From: Lactiplantibacillus plantarum EGD-AQ4
GTDB lineage: Bacteria; Bacillota; Bacilli; Lactobacillales; Lactobacillaceae
Assembly: GCF_000463075.2 (NCBI RefSeq)
Contig: NZ_AVAQ01000034.1
Span: 124,001 to 188,000 of the forward strand
Reading direction: 5' to 3'
Length of the DNA: 64,000 nt
Part shown: positions 28,016 through 38,571 of the stretch, piece by piece
Position numbering within the stretch: position 1 is the first letter of the stretch
Layout: every line of letters begins with the position of its first letter
The notes under the pieces: model-generated
Seen by the model: the letters and a program-made list of their open reading frames with translations, nothing else
What the model was told of the DNA's origin: nothing
Database searches by the model: none
Made by a program: the position numbers and the translations under genes

Positions 28016-28638
28016 TATGCGAGCGCCTCCTCTAATTGATCGAGGGCTTTTTGGGTAACGACTAATTTGTCACTATTAGCGACATCTAAGACGTTAACAC
28101 CTTTGGCTTTTAGGATCTTAACATTTGGTAAGTTACGACCTGCCAAAGCAGCCTTTTCATTGTCCTCTTCAACCAAAACAAGAGTCTTGGTATCGACGTT
28201 GAGGTTGTTTAACACATTTACAAATTCCTTAGTCTTTGGTGCGTCGAAAGCTAAGCTATCAACTGCAACTAAGCTGTTGTCTAAGACCTTTTGTGAAAGG
28301 ACAGACTTCAAAGCTAAGCGCATAACCTTCTTAGGTAATCTGTAACTGTATGAACGAGGGGTTGGTCCGAAGACAATCCCACCTTTACGCCATTGTGGTG
28401 AACGGATTGAACCTTGACGCGCACGACCAGTACCCTTTTGACGCCATGGTTTACGACCACCACCGCGACGAGCACTACGGTTCTTAACTGCGTGAGTTCC
28501 TTGACGCATTGATGCACGTTGCATCAAGATGGCATCAAAAACCACGTTTTCGTTTGGTTCAACACCAAACACAGCGTCGTTCAAAGTAACGTCACCATTT
28601 TGCGTACCGTCTTGTTTAAATAATGCTACGCTAGTCAT
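28015..28638 (-). CDS. rplD: Ribosomal protein uL4
   Basis: L4, 207 residues. The tunnel loop (about 45-100) includes [20 protein letters not shown] and [20 protein letters not shown]. In some bacteria L4 autoregulates the S10 operon. No change suggestive of macrolide resistance is obvious. Confidence 0.99.
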   Translation of the reverse strand: MTSVALFKQDGTQNGDVTLNDAVFGVEPNENVVFDAILMQRASMRQGTHAVKNRSARRGGGRKPWRQKGTGRARQGSIRSPQWRKGGIVFGPTPRSYSYRLPKKVMRLALKSVLSQKVLDNSLVAVDSLAFDAPKTKEFVNVLNNLNVDTKTLVLVEEDNEKAALAGRNLPNVKILKAKGVNVLDVANSDKLVVTQKALDQLEEALA

Positions 28639-28656
28639 GTATTATGTCCTCCTTCC

Positions 28657-29286
28657 TTATTTACTCTTAACTGATGTTTTAACTGTAACAAATGACTTGT
28701 TAGCGCCAGGGACATTCCCTTTAATTAATAAAACGTTGTTTTCAACGTCGGCACGAACAATTTGTAAGTTTTGCATCGTCCGTTGGCGATTACCCATCCG
28801 GCCTGGTAATTTCTTACCTTTGAAGACACGGTTGATAATAGCACCCATTGAACCAGGACGACGGTGGTAACGAGAACCGTGAGCCATAGGTCCACGACTT
28901 TGGCCATCCTTATGGATATTACCTTGGTAACCATGACCTTTAGTGATACCCGTAACGTCTACGGCGTCGCCAGCTGCGAAAATATCCGCTTTGACTTCGT
29001 CACCTACTGTGTAATCTCCTAGCTCAACATTACGAATTTCACGAATGAAGCGCTTAGGAGTCGTTTTTGCTTTTGCTGCATGACCTTGAGCAGGTTTGTT
29101 CGTCAAGACTTCGCGTTTGTCGTCAACACCTAATTGAATTGCTTCGTAACCGTCGTTTTCAACAGTCTTAACTTGCAACACAACGTTAGGTTGAACTTCA
29201 ACAACTGTAACGGGAACTAATTCGCCGCTTTCAGTGAAGACTTGCGTCATTCCTACCTTTTTCCCTAAGATTCCTTTAGTGGTCAT
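28657..29286 (-). CDS. rplC: Ribosomal protein uL3
   Basis: L3, 209 residues, [20 protein letters not shown] start and [18 protein letters not shown] finger that reaches toward the peptidyl transferase centre (site of pleuromutilin/linezolid resistance changes elsewhere). Early assembly protein. Confidence 0.99.
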   Translation of the reverse strand: MTTKGILGKKVGMTQVFTESGELVPVTVVEVQPNVVLQVKTVENDGYEAIQLGVDDKREVLTNKPAQGHAAKAKTTPKRFIREIRNVELGDYTVGDEVKADIFAAGDAVDVTGITKGHGYQGNIHKDGQSRGPMAHGSRYHRRPGSMGAIINRVFKGKKLPGRMGNRQRTMQNLQIVRADVENNVLLIKGNVPGANKSFVTVKTSVKSK

Positions 29287-29323
29287 GAGTACACCTCCAA
29301 TTAATTGATTTTAGTTTTGTAAA

Positions 29324-29632
29324 TTAAAGCTTGATTTCAATATCTACACCGCTAGGCAAGTCTAACTTCATTAATGAGTCGACCGTCTTAGGCGTTGGGT
29401 TAACGATATCGATTAACCGCTTGTGAGTCCGCATTTCGAATTGTTCACGTGAGTCCTTAAACTTATGTGGTGAACGTAGAACGGTATAAATAGTCCGTTC
29501 AGTAGGCAATGGAATAGGACCTGAAATAGTAGCACCAGTTCTCTTTGCCGTTTCGACAATCTTGTCAGCTGACTGATCAAGAATGCGGTGTTCGTATGCC
29601 TTTAAGCGAATACGAATTTTTTGCTTTGCCAT
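29324..29632 (-). CDS. rpsJ: Ribosomal protein uS10
   Basis: S10, 102 residues, first gene of the S10 operon. [19 protein letters not shown] start and the loop [19 protein letters not shown]. The family also serves as NusE in antitermination. The operon promoter lies about 170 bases upstream. Confidence 0.99.
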   Translation of the reverse strand: MAKQKIRIRLKAYEHRILDQSADKIVETAKRTGATISGPIPLPTERTIYTVLRSPHKFKDSREQFEMRTHKRLIDIVNPTPKTVDSLMKLDLPSGVDIEIKL

Positions 29633-29795
29633 TGTTGTGACCTCCTTCGTCTATTTTGAAAATAAGACTAGCTCCGTGAAAATTACCGCCACGTCCCATG
29701 ACAATGTGGCCGGGCGTGTCGCAACCTTTCACATCAAAGCTAACTACGACTACTTGATGATGGGGGTATAGCTATCCCCTTCTAAATACCAAGCA
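29633..29795 (-). other. S10 operon leader
   Basis: About 160 transcribed bases between the S10 promoter and rpsJ. It includes a short hairpin GGGGATAGCTATACCCC (complement of 29763-29779) near the 5' end and a GGAGG site before rpsJ. Autoregulation by L4 or another protein is possible but I cannot match it to a known leader class. Confidence 0.4.
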
Positions 29796-29801
29796 CAATC
29801 T

Positions 29802-29830
29802 ATAATAAATGAAAAGCTCTGTAATAGCAA
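29802..29830 (-). promoter_or_regulatory. Promoter of the S10-spc-alpha superoperon
   Basis: Minus strand TTGCTA (29825-29830), 17 bases, TATTAT (29802-29807). It is the best promoter in the long gap before rpsJ. Confidence 0.7.
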
Positions 29831-30153
29831 GTGTTTTCGCACTTTTTTTATAGCCATCGCCGTAAACCGTGTTACCTTTTTTGAACCAGCTCAATTAATG
29901 TAACATAAATTGCTGGCAATTAATAGCGTTTGTGCTTATTTTTTTCGTTACTAACGATGTTCATTGTTTTTCTGACGTCACCAATCTAAATTACCACCCC
30001 TCACATCAAATACTCAGCACATGCTTACCTAATCGAGCTCACCCTCTTGGTTCTTATCTGCTCACATCTGTGCTGAGTCGTCTCGATTTCATGACTAGGT
30101 ATTATATATGGAAGCAACTTGTCGAAAGTAACGTTACTTAAGCTTAATTTCCT
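29831..30153. other. Non-coding gap upstream of the S10 promoter
   Basis: AT-rich, no supported gene, no good start signals. The 883-base gap between fusA and rpsJ also contains a fragment of the large repeat family (30154-30247) and the fusA terminator. Confidence 0.4.
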
Positions 30154-30247
30154 GCAATTGTCAGCCGACCCTGGAAGTCGGACTAAGATGATCTCCGGCA
30201 GACGAACAACGAGCCTTCCAAATGGTGGCATTAATCATCTTTAATGC
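30154..30247 (-). repeat. Fragment D of the large inverted-repeat family
   Basis: Read on the minus strand this stretch matches the left arm of the copy at 60.9 kb: GTTCGTCTGCC, then CTTAGTCCGACTTCC and GGCTGACAATTGC in the same order and spacing. Its outer end GCATTAAAGATGAT is the complement of the right ends of the two full copies (ATCATCTTTAATGC). It looks like a terminal remnant after internal deletion. Confidence 0.7.
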
Positions 30248-30462
30248 TAAGTAATCACCAGCACAACGTATTTTACTTTGCTATTCGCTCTACGTTACCC
30301 CCCTGCCCAACGAGACCTCGTAGTGTCCTTTTTGAGCTGTCAGTCGCATTCTATACTCTCTTTACCCCTGCTCATCAACCGGTCCTTAGCACGCTCACAA
30401 GCGCGATTAGGCCACACCTTAACCCGTTGTGACTAAACCAAATACCACACATCAAAAAAGTG

Positions 30463-30498
30463 CAAAAAAAGAACGCTCAGCCCAAGCTGAACGTTCTT
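30463..30498 (-). terminator. Terminator of rpsL-rpsG-fusA
   Basis: Minus-strand stem AGAACGTTCAGC / GCTGAGCGTTCT with loop TTGG, then TTTTTT. It lies 18 bases after the fusA stop, so the str and S10 operons are separately terminated. Confidence 0.92.
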
Positions 30499-30515
30499 CA
30501 TATCATTAATCAAGC

Positions 30516-32612
30516 TTAGTTGGCTGGAGTGCCGCCATTCTTCTTGATAATATCTTCTTGAACTGACTTTGGAACCTTTTCGTAATGATCAAAGGTCATC
30601 GTGAATGTCCCACGACCTTGAGTCGCTGAACGAAGTGTGGTTGCATAACCAAACATTTCAGCCAAAGGAACGTAAGCATGAACTTCTTGGGCATTCCCAC
30701 GTTCTTCCATACCTTCGATGTTACCACGACGGGCAGTAACGTGACCCATAACATCACCTAAGTAATCTTCTGGGGCAACGATATCAACCTTCATGATAGG
30801 TTCAAGGATAACAGGGCCAGCTGACTTAACGGCATTCCGCAATGCTAATGAAGCGGCAATCTTGAAGGCAGCTTCACTAGAATCGACATCATGGTAAGAA
30901 CCATCATAGAGCTTAGCCTTAACGTCAACTAAAGGATAACCAGCTAACACACCGTTAGCCATAGCTTCCTTCAAACCTTGTTCAACTGAAGGAATGTATT
31001 CACGAGGAACAACCCCACCGACGATGGCGTCTTCGAATTCGAAGCCTTTACCTTCTTCGTTAGGAGTGAATTCGATCCAAACATCCCCATATTGACCTTT
31101 ACCACCAGATTGGTGAACGAACTTACCTTGAACTTGAGTGCTCTTAGTAAAGGTTTCACGGTATGAAACTTGAGGCGCACCAACAGTGGCTTCAACGTTA
31201 AATTCACGCCGCATCCGGTCAACGATGATATCCAAATGCAATTCACCCATCCCGGCGATCAAAGTTTCACCAGTTTCAGGGTTAGTTTCAGCCTTGAAAG
31301 TAGGATCTTCTTCAGAAAGCTTTTGTAAGGCAACGTTCATCTTATCTTGGTCAGCCTTAGTCTTAGGTTCAACGGCAACCTGGATAACTGGGTCAGGGAA
31401 TTCCATTGATTCCAAGTGGTATGGATGGTCAACAGAAGTCAATGAGTCACCAGTCGTGGTGTTCTTCAAACCAATCGCAGCGGCGATATCACCAGAGAAG
31501 ACTTCTGGGATTTCTTTCCGTTGGTTAGAATGCATTTGAAGTAAACGACCAACACGTTCACGCTTGTCCTTAGTGGCATTCAAGACGTATGAACCAGATT
31601 CCAAAGTACCTTGGTATACCCGGATGAAAGTCAAACGACCAACGAATGGGTCAGTAGCAACCTTAAATGCTAAGGCAGCGAATGGCTTGTCATCACCGGC
31701 GATCAAGTCAACTTCTTCGTCAGTTTCAGGATCAGTGGCCTTGTAAGGCTTAACATCAAGTGGTGATGGTAAGTAGTCCACAACGGCATCCATTAACATT
31801 TGAACACCCTTGTTCTTGAAGGCTGAACCAGCTAATACTGGGAAGAATTCAAGTGCTAACGTACCCTTACGGATAGCAGCTTTGATTTCTTCTTTGCTGA
31901 TTTCTTCACCGCCAAGGTACTTTTCCATGATGCCGTCATCAATGTCAGCTAAGGCTTCGATTAAGTCATCACGAGCAGCTTGGGCTTCTTCTTTGTATTC
32001 ATCAGGAACGTCAACCGTATCCCATTCAGTACCAAGTTGATCTTCATCATAAAGGTCAGCCTTCATTTCGATTAAGTCAATGACCCCTTCGAAATTGTCT
32101 TCGGCACCGATTGGTAATTGGATAGCGTGGGCGTTAGCTTGTAAGCGGTCATGAATCGTGCTTACAGAGTACTTGAAGTCCGCACCAATTTTGTCCATCT
32201 TGTTAACGAAAACGATCCGGGGAACGTTGTACGTTGATGCTTGACGCCAAACTGTTTCAGTTTGAGGTTCAACACCAGATTGGGCATCCAAAACGGCGAT
32301 GGCACCATCTAAAACCCGAAGTGAACGTTCAACTTCAACAGTGAAGTCAACGTGTCCTGGGGTATCGATGATGTTGATCCGGTGGTTCTTCCACTGCGCA
32401 GTCGTGGCAGCTGAAGTAATGGTAATCCCACGTTCTTGTTCTTGGGCCATCCAGTCCATTTGTGAAGCACCATCATGGGTTTCACCAATTTTGTGAATCT
32501 TACCAGTGTAGTACAAGATACGTTCAGTAGTCGTGGTCTTACCAGCATCGATATGGGCCATAATACCAATATTACGGGTCTTATCGAGTGAGAATTCTCG
32601 TGTATTAGCCAT
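30516..32612 (-). CDS. fusA: Elongation factor G
   Basis: EF-G, 698 residues from the ATG at 32612 ([14 protein letters not shown]). The in-frame TTG upstream lies in the GAGAGGAG ribosome site. GTPase motifs: G1 [14 protein letters not shown]3 DTPGHVDF, G4 NKMDKIGA. Domain II-V follow, with the domain IV region around [14 protein letters not shown]. Catalyses translocation. Last gene of the str operon; tufA is not adjacent, as in lactobacilli. Confidence 0.98.
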   Translation of the reverse strand: MANTREFSLDKTRNIGIMAHIDAGKTTTTERILYYTGKIHKIGETHDGASQMDWMAQEQERGITITSAATTAQWKNHRINIIDTPGHVDFTVEVERSLRVLDGAIAVLDAQSGVEPQTETVWRQASTYNVPRIVFVNKMDKIGADFKYSVSTIHDRLQANAHAIQLPIGAEDNFEGVIDLIEMKADLYDEDQLGTEWDTVDVPDEYKEEAQAARDDLIEALADIDDGIMEKYLGGEEISKEEIKAAIRKGTLALEFFPVLAGSAFKNKGVQMLMDAVVDYLPSPLDVKPYKATDPETDEEVDLIAGDDKPFAALAFKVATDPFVGRLTFIRVYQGTLESGSYVLNATKDKRERVGRLLQMHSNQRKEIPEVFSGDIAAAIGLKNTTTGDSLTSVDHPYHLESMEFPDPVIQVAVEPKTKADQDKMNVALQKLSEEDPTFKAETNPETGETLIAGMGELHLDIIVDRMRREFNVEATVGAPQVSYRETFTKSTQVQGKFVHQSGGKGQYGDVWIEFTPNEEGKGFEFEDAIVGGVVPREYIPSVEQGLKEAMANGVLAGYPLVDVKAKLYDGSYHDVDSSEAAFKIAASLALRNAVKSAGPVILEPIMKVDIVAPEDYLGDVMGHVTARRGNIEGMEERGNAQEVHAYVPLAEMFGYATTLRSATQGRGTFTMTFDHYEKVPKSVQEDIIKKNGGTPAN

Positions 32613-32754
32613 TAGAAAATGTGTTACTCCTCTCAATTTAAATGGAATTAACAGTATAAAGCTTATTTCAAAAAATGACTACTATATGCGCACATATAAT
32701 AGCCACCTTTTTTGTGATTAGTTAAAGGCGACCTTTAACCATTTCACGGATATA

Positions 32755-33225
32755 TTACCAACGATAGTGAGCGAAGGCCCGGTTGGCTTCAGCCATCCGA
32801 TGCGTATCTTCACGCTTCTTAACAGAAGCACCAGTATTGTTAGCAGCATCCATGATTTCACGAGCTAACCGGTCGGACATGGTATGTTCGCCACGTGAGC
32901 GAGCATATTGAACGATCCAACGAAGGCCAAGAGTCGTCTTACGATCTGGGCGAACTTCGATTGGAACTTGGTAGTTAGAACCACCAACACGGCGGGCCTT
33001 AACTTCAAGTACTGGCATAACGTTCTTCATCGCTTCTTCGAAGACTTCCAAAGGATCGTTACCAGTTTGTTCTTTGATTTGATCAAAAGCATCATACAAA
33101 ATAGTTGATGCAGTACCGCGCTTACCATCTAACATTAAGTGGTTAATTAAACGCGTTACTAATTTAGAGTTATACATTGGATCTGCTAAAACTTCGCGTT
33201 TTGCAGGTGCACCTTTTCTTGGCAT
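32755..33225 (-). CDS. rpsG: Ribosomal protein uS7
   Basis: S7, 156 residues, [19 protein letters not shown] start and the [20 protein letters not shown] helix. Primary binder that nucleates the 30S head. A gap of 142 bases to the fusA start contains no gene. Confidence 0.99.
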
Positions 33226-33241
33226 TTAACTTACCTCCTTA

Positions 33242-33655
33242 TTATTTCTTTGGCTTCTTGGTACCGTACTTGGAACGGCTTTGGCGACGATCTTCGACAC
33301 CGGCAGTATCCAAGGCACCACGGATAACATGGTAACGAACACCAGGTAAATCCTTAACACGACCACCACGAATTAAAACAACACTATGTTCTTGGAGGTT
33401 ATGACCAATACCAGGAATGTAAGCTGTAACTTCGATTAAGTTTGATAAACGTACACGGGCATACTTCCGTAAAGCTGAGTTAGGCTTCTTAGGAGTCATG
33501 GTACCGACACGAGTAGCAACCCCACGCTTTTGTGGTGCTGGGTTCTTAGTTGCAACCTTCTTGTAACTGTTATACCCAAAGTTTAATGCTGGGGAATTTG
33601 ATTTTGATACTTTAGACTTACGGCCTTTACGAATTAATTGGTTAATTGTTGGCAT
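33242..33655 (-). CDS. rpsL: Ribosomal protein uS12
   Basis: S12, 137 residues. The decoding loop [11 protein letters not shown] carries the two lysines (56 and 57) and the second loop [13 protein letters not shown] is intact, so the streptomycin-sensitive wild-type sequence is expected. First gene of the str operon. Confidence 0.99.
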   Translation of the reverse strand: MPTINQLIRKGRKSKVSKSNSPALNFGYNSYKKVATKNPAPQKRGVATRVGTMTPKKPNSALRKYARVRLSNLIEVTAYIPGIGHNLQEHSVVLIRGGRVKDLPGVRYHVIRGALDTAGVEDRRQSRSKYGTKKPKK

Positions 33656-33820
33656 GTTCTAAAGTGTCCTCCTTCCAAAAATCTGTATTTTTAAGTCCAC
33701 ACATCCAGGTGGTTCTTTTTTGAGTAAAAAGAAAAACCCGAATCATGGTTATTGTGCGCTTAGCCGACCAGTCAGCATGTCTGTATTCCTGATACAGGAA
33801 TCTGTCTGCAAAAAGCACCT
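33656..33820 (-). other. Leader of the rpsL operon
   Basis: About 160 transcribed bases before rpsL. It contains a small palindrome ATTCCTGTATCAGGAAT (complement of 33784-33800) and a GGAAGGAGG ribosome site. No known leader class recognised. Confidence 0.4.
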
Positions 33821-33825
33821 TTACT

Positions 33826-33854
33826 AGACTATCATGACATCCCGAAGTTGTCAA
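33826..33854 (-). promoter_or_regulatory. Promoter of rpsL-rpsG-fusA
   Basis: Minus strand consensus TTGACA (33849-33854), 17-base spacer, TAGTCT (33826-33831). Confidence 0.7.
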
Positions 33855-33920
33855 TAAATGTCGCAGAAAAATAATTTGCGACCGGTTTACGTAACTACTG
33901 ATATGAAAGGTGGTTTTATC

Positions 33921-34601
33921 ATGTTAACCCTGTTCCACTTCATACTCGGTCTGTGCCTAGGTTCCTTTATCGCCTGCACCGCCGAACGACTATCCAGTCA
34001 TCAGCCAGTCTGGGGGACGCAACGTTCGATTTGTCCTAATTGTCGACACCAGCTGCGTGCTTGGCAACTCATCCCGCTACTAGGTGTGCTCCTACAACGC
34101 GGACGTTGTCACGACTGCCAACAGCCGATTCCACTGCAATCGAGTCTAGTTGAGCTAATGTGTGGCAGTTTGGTTGTGACGAGCACCGGGCCATTGTCGA
34201 CCGCACTGCCCCTTATTATCGGCTACCTCGTCTTAATTTTCAATAGTCTGACTGATTACATGAACTACGACGTCTATCCATTGACGCTCATTCTGCCAGC
34301 CGGGCTCGGTCTGTGGCGACAACGGCCTACCCCCGACATTGGGTTTTATATTTTGCTCGTCTTAATTATCGCACTCTACTTACTCGCCCGATTAACACCA
34401 ACATTTGGATTGGGGGACGTTGATATTTTGTTGATGTTAGCTTGTTTAGCGACGGCGAATGCGATTCTCACCAGTTTGGCCTTAGCATCGACCGCCGCAC
34501 TCATCTTCTTTATACTGGGTTCATCCAAACGGCGGCTCCCATTCGTTCCATTTATCAGCTGGGGCTTTATTCTAGTGACACAAGTCGTTGGTCCAAGCTG
34601 A
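33921..34601 (+). CDS. comC: Type IV prepilin peptidase (A24 family, ComC-like)
   Basis: Start at the ATG of 33921 behind AAAGGTGG; the frame extends upstream without a better signal. The 226-residue membrane aspartic protease cleaves and may methylate prepilin-like leader peptides. The N-terminal domain has the zinc-type cysteine pairs CPNC and CHDC; the two catalytic aspartates lie in SLTDYMNYDVYP and FGLGDVDI. In Gram-positives the substrates are ComG pseudopilins of the DNA-uptake machine. No com genes adjoin it; it sits alone between two housekeeping operons and diverges from rpsL. Confidence 0.87.
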   Translation: MLTLFHFILGLCLGSFIACTAERLSSHQPVWGTQRSICPNCRHQLRAWQLIPLLGVLLQRGRCHDCQQPIPLQSSLVELMCGSLVVTSTGPLSTALPLIIGYLVLIFNSLTDYMNYDVYPLTLILPAGLGLWRQRPTPDIGFYILLVLIIALYLLARLTPTFGLGDVDILLMLACLATANAILTSLALASTAALIFFILGSSKRRLPFVPFISWGFILVTQVVGPS

Positions 34602-34866
34602 AGTTGAAGTGTGTCTGGCGATGACTGAAATTCTGATATGCGTCTTGTCTCAAACACATCCCAATCAGCAGAAACAGCTCACACAATAACGACACTACCG
34701 GATTGCTTACGGCTCGTCAATCAATGCGTGTGCTAGTTCGACTCTGCAACCAGTCAACGGGTAACGCTGAACCACGGCTGCCATCACTTCGAACTCACTT
34801 GTACCCCACGGCAGATACCAATCAACACTGGCACCGCAACCCAACTGTCCCAAAATTTGGCCAAAC
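34602..34866. other. Gap between prepilin peptidase and rpoC
   Basis: No gene or repeat supported. With the rpoC terminator the gap totals 311 bases. No plus-strand terminator with a clear T tract is visible for the prepilin peptidase. Confidence 0.4.
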
Positions 34867-34895
34867 AAAAAGGACGACCACAACGGCCGCCCTTT
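34867..34895 (-). terminator. Terminator of rpoB-rpoC
   Basis: Minus-strand stem GGGCGGCC / GGTCGTCC (two G-U pairs), loop about 5 bases, followed by TTTTTGTTT. It is 20 bases after the rpoC stop. Confidence 0.85.
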
Positions 34896-34912
34896 TCGGG
34901 AACAGTTAGCAA

Positions 34913-37900
34913 TTACTTGCTAGCATCCTGTTCTTGCATTTGTTTTTCAAGATCACTGATTGAGTAAACCCCATCAGCAACGTTGCCAACTTCCTTAGGC
35001 TTGATATGACGGTAAACCGGCATACCAGTACCAGCAGGAATAATCTTACCGATGATAACATTTTCTTTCAGACCGATCAGTGGATCGTTCTTACCACGAA
35101 TAGCAGCATCAGTTAAGACCCGCGTTGTTTCCTGGAATGAAGCAGCTGACAAGAAACTGTTCGTTTCAAGAGCGGCTTTGGTAATCCCAAGAATAACTGG
35201 CCGTGACGTTGCAGGAATACCACCAGCAATCAAGGTCTTGTAGTTCTCATCCTTGAAGTCTGCAATATCCATCAACGTACCAGGCAAGACATCGGTATCG
35301 CCCGGATCCATGACCCGAACTTTACGTAACATTTGCCGAATCATGATTTCAACGTGCTTATCGCCGATTTCAACCCCTTGCATCCGATAAACCTTTTGAA
35401 CTTCACGGAGCAAGTAGTTTTCAGTTGATAAGACATCACGCACTTGAATTAATTGCTTAGGATCAATTGACCCAATGTTCAACGGAGCACCACGGTGAAT
35501 AAAGTCGCCTTCACTAACCGCCATCCGTGCTGTTAACGGCAATGTGTAAGTCCGAGTATCGGTTTCACCCTTAACTGTGACTTCCTTAGTCCGTTCCGCT
35601 GGATTTTCTTCAATCAATTCAACCGTCCCAGTAACTTCTGAGATTTCGGCACGCCCTTTAGGATTCCGTGATTCCACAATTTCTTGCACACGAGGCAACC
35701 CTTGGGTAATATCGTCCCCGGCAACACCACCGGTATGGAAGTTCCGCATGGTCAATTGAGTACCAGGTTCACCGATAGACTGTGCGGCAACTGTCCCAAC
35801 AGCTTCACCGACTTCAACTTCATCACCAGTAGCCATGTTACGGCCGTAGCAATGTTCACAAACCCCGTGCTTCGTGTTGCAAGTAAATGCAGAACGGATC
35901 GTAACTTCCGTAACACCAGCATCAACGATTTTATGAGCTAAGTCTTCGTCGATCAAGACGTTGTTACCCACAATTTCATCATGTGTTTCAGGATCGAAGA
36001 CCGTCTTCATTGTGTAACGACCTAAAATCCGATCATACAATGGTTCGATGACTTCGTTACCTTCCATGATTGCGTGAATCCGCAAACCACGGTCAGTACC
36101 ACAATCCTTTTCACGAACGATAACATCTTGGGCCACATCAACCAGACGCCGAGTCAGGTAACCTGAGTTGGCAGTCTTCAAGGCCGTATCGGTCATCCCT
36201 TTACGAGCACCGTGGGTTGAAATGAACATTTCCAAGACAGACAACCCTTCACGGAAGTTAGAAAGGATTGGCAATTCCATGATCTTACCGTTAGGGGCAG
36301 CCATCAAACCACGCATCCCAGCCAACTGAGTAAAGTTTGAAATGTTACCACGCGCACCGGAATCACTCATCATGAAGATTGGGTTATCCGCGTTGAAACT
36401 TTCAATCAGTTTTTGTTGGATTTGGTCCTTAGCGTCGTTCCAGACACCAATGACCCGTTCATAACGTTCGTCGTCAGTAATTAAACCACGACGGAACTGC
36501 TTCGAAATCGTATTAACTTGCTTATGGGCTTCAGCGACGATTTCTGGTTTTTCTGGTAAACCAGTAATATCGGCAACCCCAACCGTCAAACCAGACTTAG
36601 TTGAAATGTTGTAACCTAAGTCCTTCATCCGGTCAAGCAAGAGTGACGTTGCAGTCACATGATATTGCTTGTAAACTTCGGCGATAATGTCAGCCAAGAA
36701 GCCCTTCTTGAACGGTGGAATAATTTCCTGTGCATCCAAGAATTGATGAATATCTTCACCAGGCTTCAAGAAGTACTTGTCAGGTGTGCCAGCAATCAAG
36801 TTATCATTGGTTGGTTCGTTCAAGTAAGGGAACTTACCAGGCAAGATATCGTTGAAAATAGCTTTCCCAACCGTCGTCACTAAGACAGCGTGCTTCTGTT
36901 CGTCAGTAAATGGCTTGTCAGGCATTGATGAAACTTGAATTCCGACCCGGCTGTGTAAGTGGACATAACCAGATTGGTAAGCCTTTTGCGCTTCGTTCAA
37001 GTCTTTGAAAATCATGCCTTCGCCTTCACGACCAATTTCTTCAGTCGTCAAGTAGTAGTTACCGATAACCATATCTTGTGATGGCGTAACAACGGGCTTC
37101 CCGTCCTTAGGTGCCAAAATATGGTGGGCAGCTAACATTAAGAGCCGTGCTTCAGCTTGCGCTTCGTCTGAAAGCGGCACGTGAATGGCCATTTGGTCAC
37201 CGTCAAAATCGGCGTTGTAGGCTTCACAAGCCAATGGGTGTAACCGCATCGCTTTACCACTAACTAAGACGGGTTCAAATGCTTGAATCCCTAAACGGTG
37301 AAGCGTAGGGGCCCGGTTCAACAGTACCGGATGCTCCTTGATAACGTCTTCCAACACGCCCCAGACATCGTCGTCAGCATGTTCGATCTTCCGTTTAGCA
37401 TTCTTAATGTTAGAAGCTAATTCACGTTTAACCAATTCCTTCATGATGAATGGCTTGAACAATTCCAACGCCATTTGACGTGGTAAGCCCATTTGGTTCA
37501 TCTTCAAGAAAGGCCCAACATCGATAACCGAACGACCAGAGTAGTCGACACGCTTACCAAGTAAGTTTTGACGGAACCGTCCTTGCTTCCCTTTCAACAT
37601 GTGTGAAAGAGACTTCAATGGCCGGTTACCAGGACCAGCAACTGGACGGCCACGACGACCGTTATCGATCAACGCATCAACGGCTTCTTGTAACATCCGC
37701 TTTTCGTTTTGCACGATAATCCCAGGTGCATTTAAGTCCAACAGGCGCTTCAACCGGTTGTTACGGTTGATGACCCGCCGGTACAAGTCGTTCAAGTCAG
37801 AAGTGGCGAAACGGCCACCTTCCAATTGAACCATTGGCCGCAAGTCCGGTGGAATGACCGGAATTGCATCCATTACCATCCAAGCAGGTTCGTTACCAGA

Positions 37901-38554
37901 TGTCACGAACGCCTCGATGATATCAAGCCGACGAACGGCACGTGTCCGTTTTTGACCAGAAGCATCCTTCAAAGTTTCCTTCAAATCACGGGCTTCTTTT
38001 TCAAGATCCACGTCATTGAGTAACCGTTTGATAGCTTCAGCACCCATGGCAGCTTCAAATTCGTTGCCATATTGGGCCTTCTTCTCACGGTATTCACGTT
38101 CAGAAAGCAATTGCTTCTTTTCAAGTGGCGTGTTACCTGATTCGATAACAACGTATGAAGCGAAGTAAATGATTTCTTCAAGTGCACGGGGACTCATGTC
38201 CAAGACTAAGCCCATCCGGCTAGGAATTCCTTTAAAGTACCAGATGTGTGTCACTGGTGCGGCAAGTTCGATATGACCCATCCGTTCACGACGGACTTTA
38301 CTACGTGTCACTTCGACACCACAACGGTCACAGACAATACCCTTATAACGGATCCGTTTGTATTTACCACAAGCACATTCCCAATCCTTAGTAGGACCGA
38401 AAATCCGTTCGTCAAACAGACCGTCTTTTTCAGGTTTCAATGTCCGGTAGTTAATGGTTTCTGGCTTTTTGACTTCGCCATATGACCAGCTGCGGATCTT
38501 GTCTGGTGATGCCAGACCGATCTGCATGCTTTCAAACTTGTTGACATCGATCAA
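34913..38554 (-). CDS. rpoC: RNA polymerase beta' subunit
   Basis: The 1213-residue beta' subunit. The start codon is TTG (38552-38554), eight bases after GGGAGG. N-terminal zinc ribbon [20 protein letters not shown], the catalytic [10 protein letters not shown] loop near residue 450, bridge-helix region and the second zinc site ([14 protein letters not shown]-like, reads [15 protein letters not shown]). The long insert typical of Gram-negatives is absent. Co-transcribed with rpoB, 17 bases upstream. Confidence 0.99.
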   Translation of the reverse strand: MIDVNKFESMQIGLASPDKIRSWSYGEVKKPETINYRTLKPEKDGLFDERIFGPTKDWECACGKYKRIRYKGIVCDRCGVEVTRSKVRRERMGHIELAAPVTHIWYFKGIPSRMGLVLDMSPRALEEIIYFASYVVIESGNTPLEKKQLLSEREYREKKAQYGNEFEAAMGAEAIKRLLNDVDLEKEARDLKETLKDASGQKRTRAVRRLDIIEAFVTSGNEPAWMVMDAIPVIPPDLRPMVQLEGGRFATSDLNDLYRRVINRNNRLKRLLDLNAPGIIVQNEKRMLQEAVDALIDNGRRGRPVAGPGNRPLKSLSHMLKGKQGRFRQNLLGKRVDYSGRSVIDVGPFLKMNQMGLPRQMALELFKPFIMKELVKRELASNIKNAKRKIEHADDDVWGVLEDVIKEHPVLLNRAPTLHRLGIQAFEPVLVSGKAMRLHPLACEAYNADFDGDQMAIHVPLSDEAQAEARLLMLAAHHILAPKDGKPVVTPSQDMVIGNYYLTTEEIGREGEGMIFKDLNEAQKAYQSGYVHLHSRVGIQVSSMPDKPFTDEQKHAVLVTTVGKAIFNDILPGKFPYLNEPTNDNLIAGTPDKYFLKPGEDIHQFLDAQEIIPPFKKGFLADIIAEVYKQYHVTATSLLLDRMKDLGYNISTKSGLTVGVADITGLPEKPEIVAEAHKQVNTISKQFRRGLITDDERYERVIGVWNDAKDQIQQKLIESFNADNPIFMMSDSGARGNISNFTQLAGMRGLMAAPNGKIMELPILSNFREGLSVLEMFISTHGARKGMTDTALKTANSGYLTRRLVDVAQDVIVREKDCGTDRGLRIHAIMEGNEVIEPLYDRILGRYTMKTVFDPETHDEIVGNNVLIDEDLAHKIVDAGVTEVTIRSAFTCNTKHGVCEHCYGRNMATGDEVEVGEAVGTVAAQSIGEPGTQLTMRNFHTGGVAGDDITQGLPRVQEIVESRNPKGRAEISEVTGTVELIEENPAERTKEVTVKGETDTRTYTLPLTARMAVSEGDFIHRGAPLNIGSIDPKQLIQVRDVLSTENYLLREVQKVYRMQGVEIGDKHVEIMIRQMLRKVRVMDPGDTDVLPGTLMDIADFKDENYKTLIAGGIPATSRPVILGITKAALETNSFLSAASFQETTRVLTDAAIRGKNDPLIGLKENVIIGKIIPAGTGMPVYRHIKPKEVGNVADGVYSISDLEKQMQEQDASK

Positions 38555-38571
38555 AGGACCGACCTCCCTTT

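Noticed and set aside
34703-34909. Plus-strand open frame before the rpoC terminator
   Set aside because: No ribosome site; it crosses the rpoC terminator.
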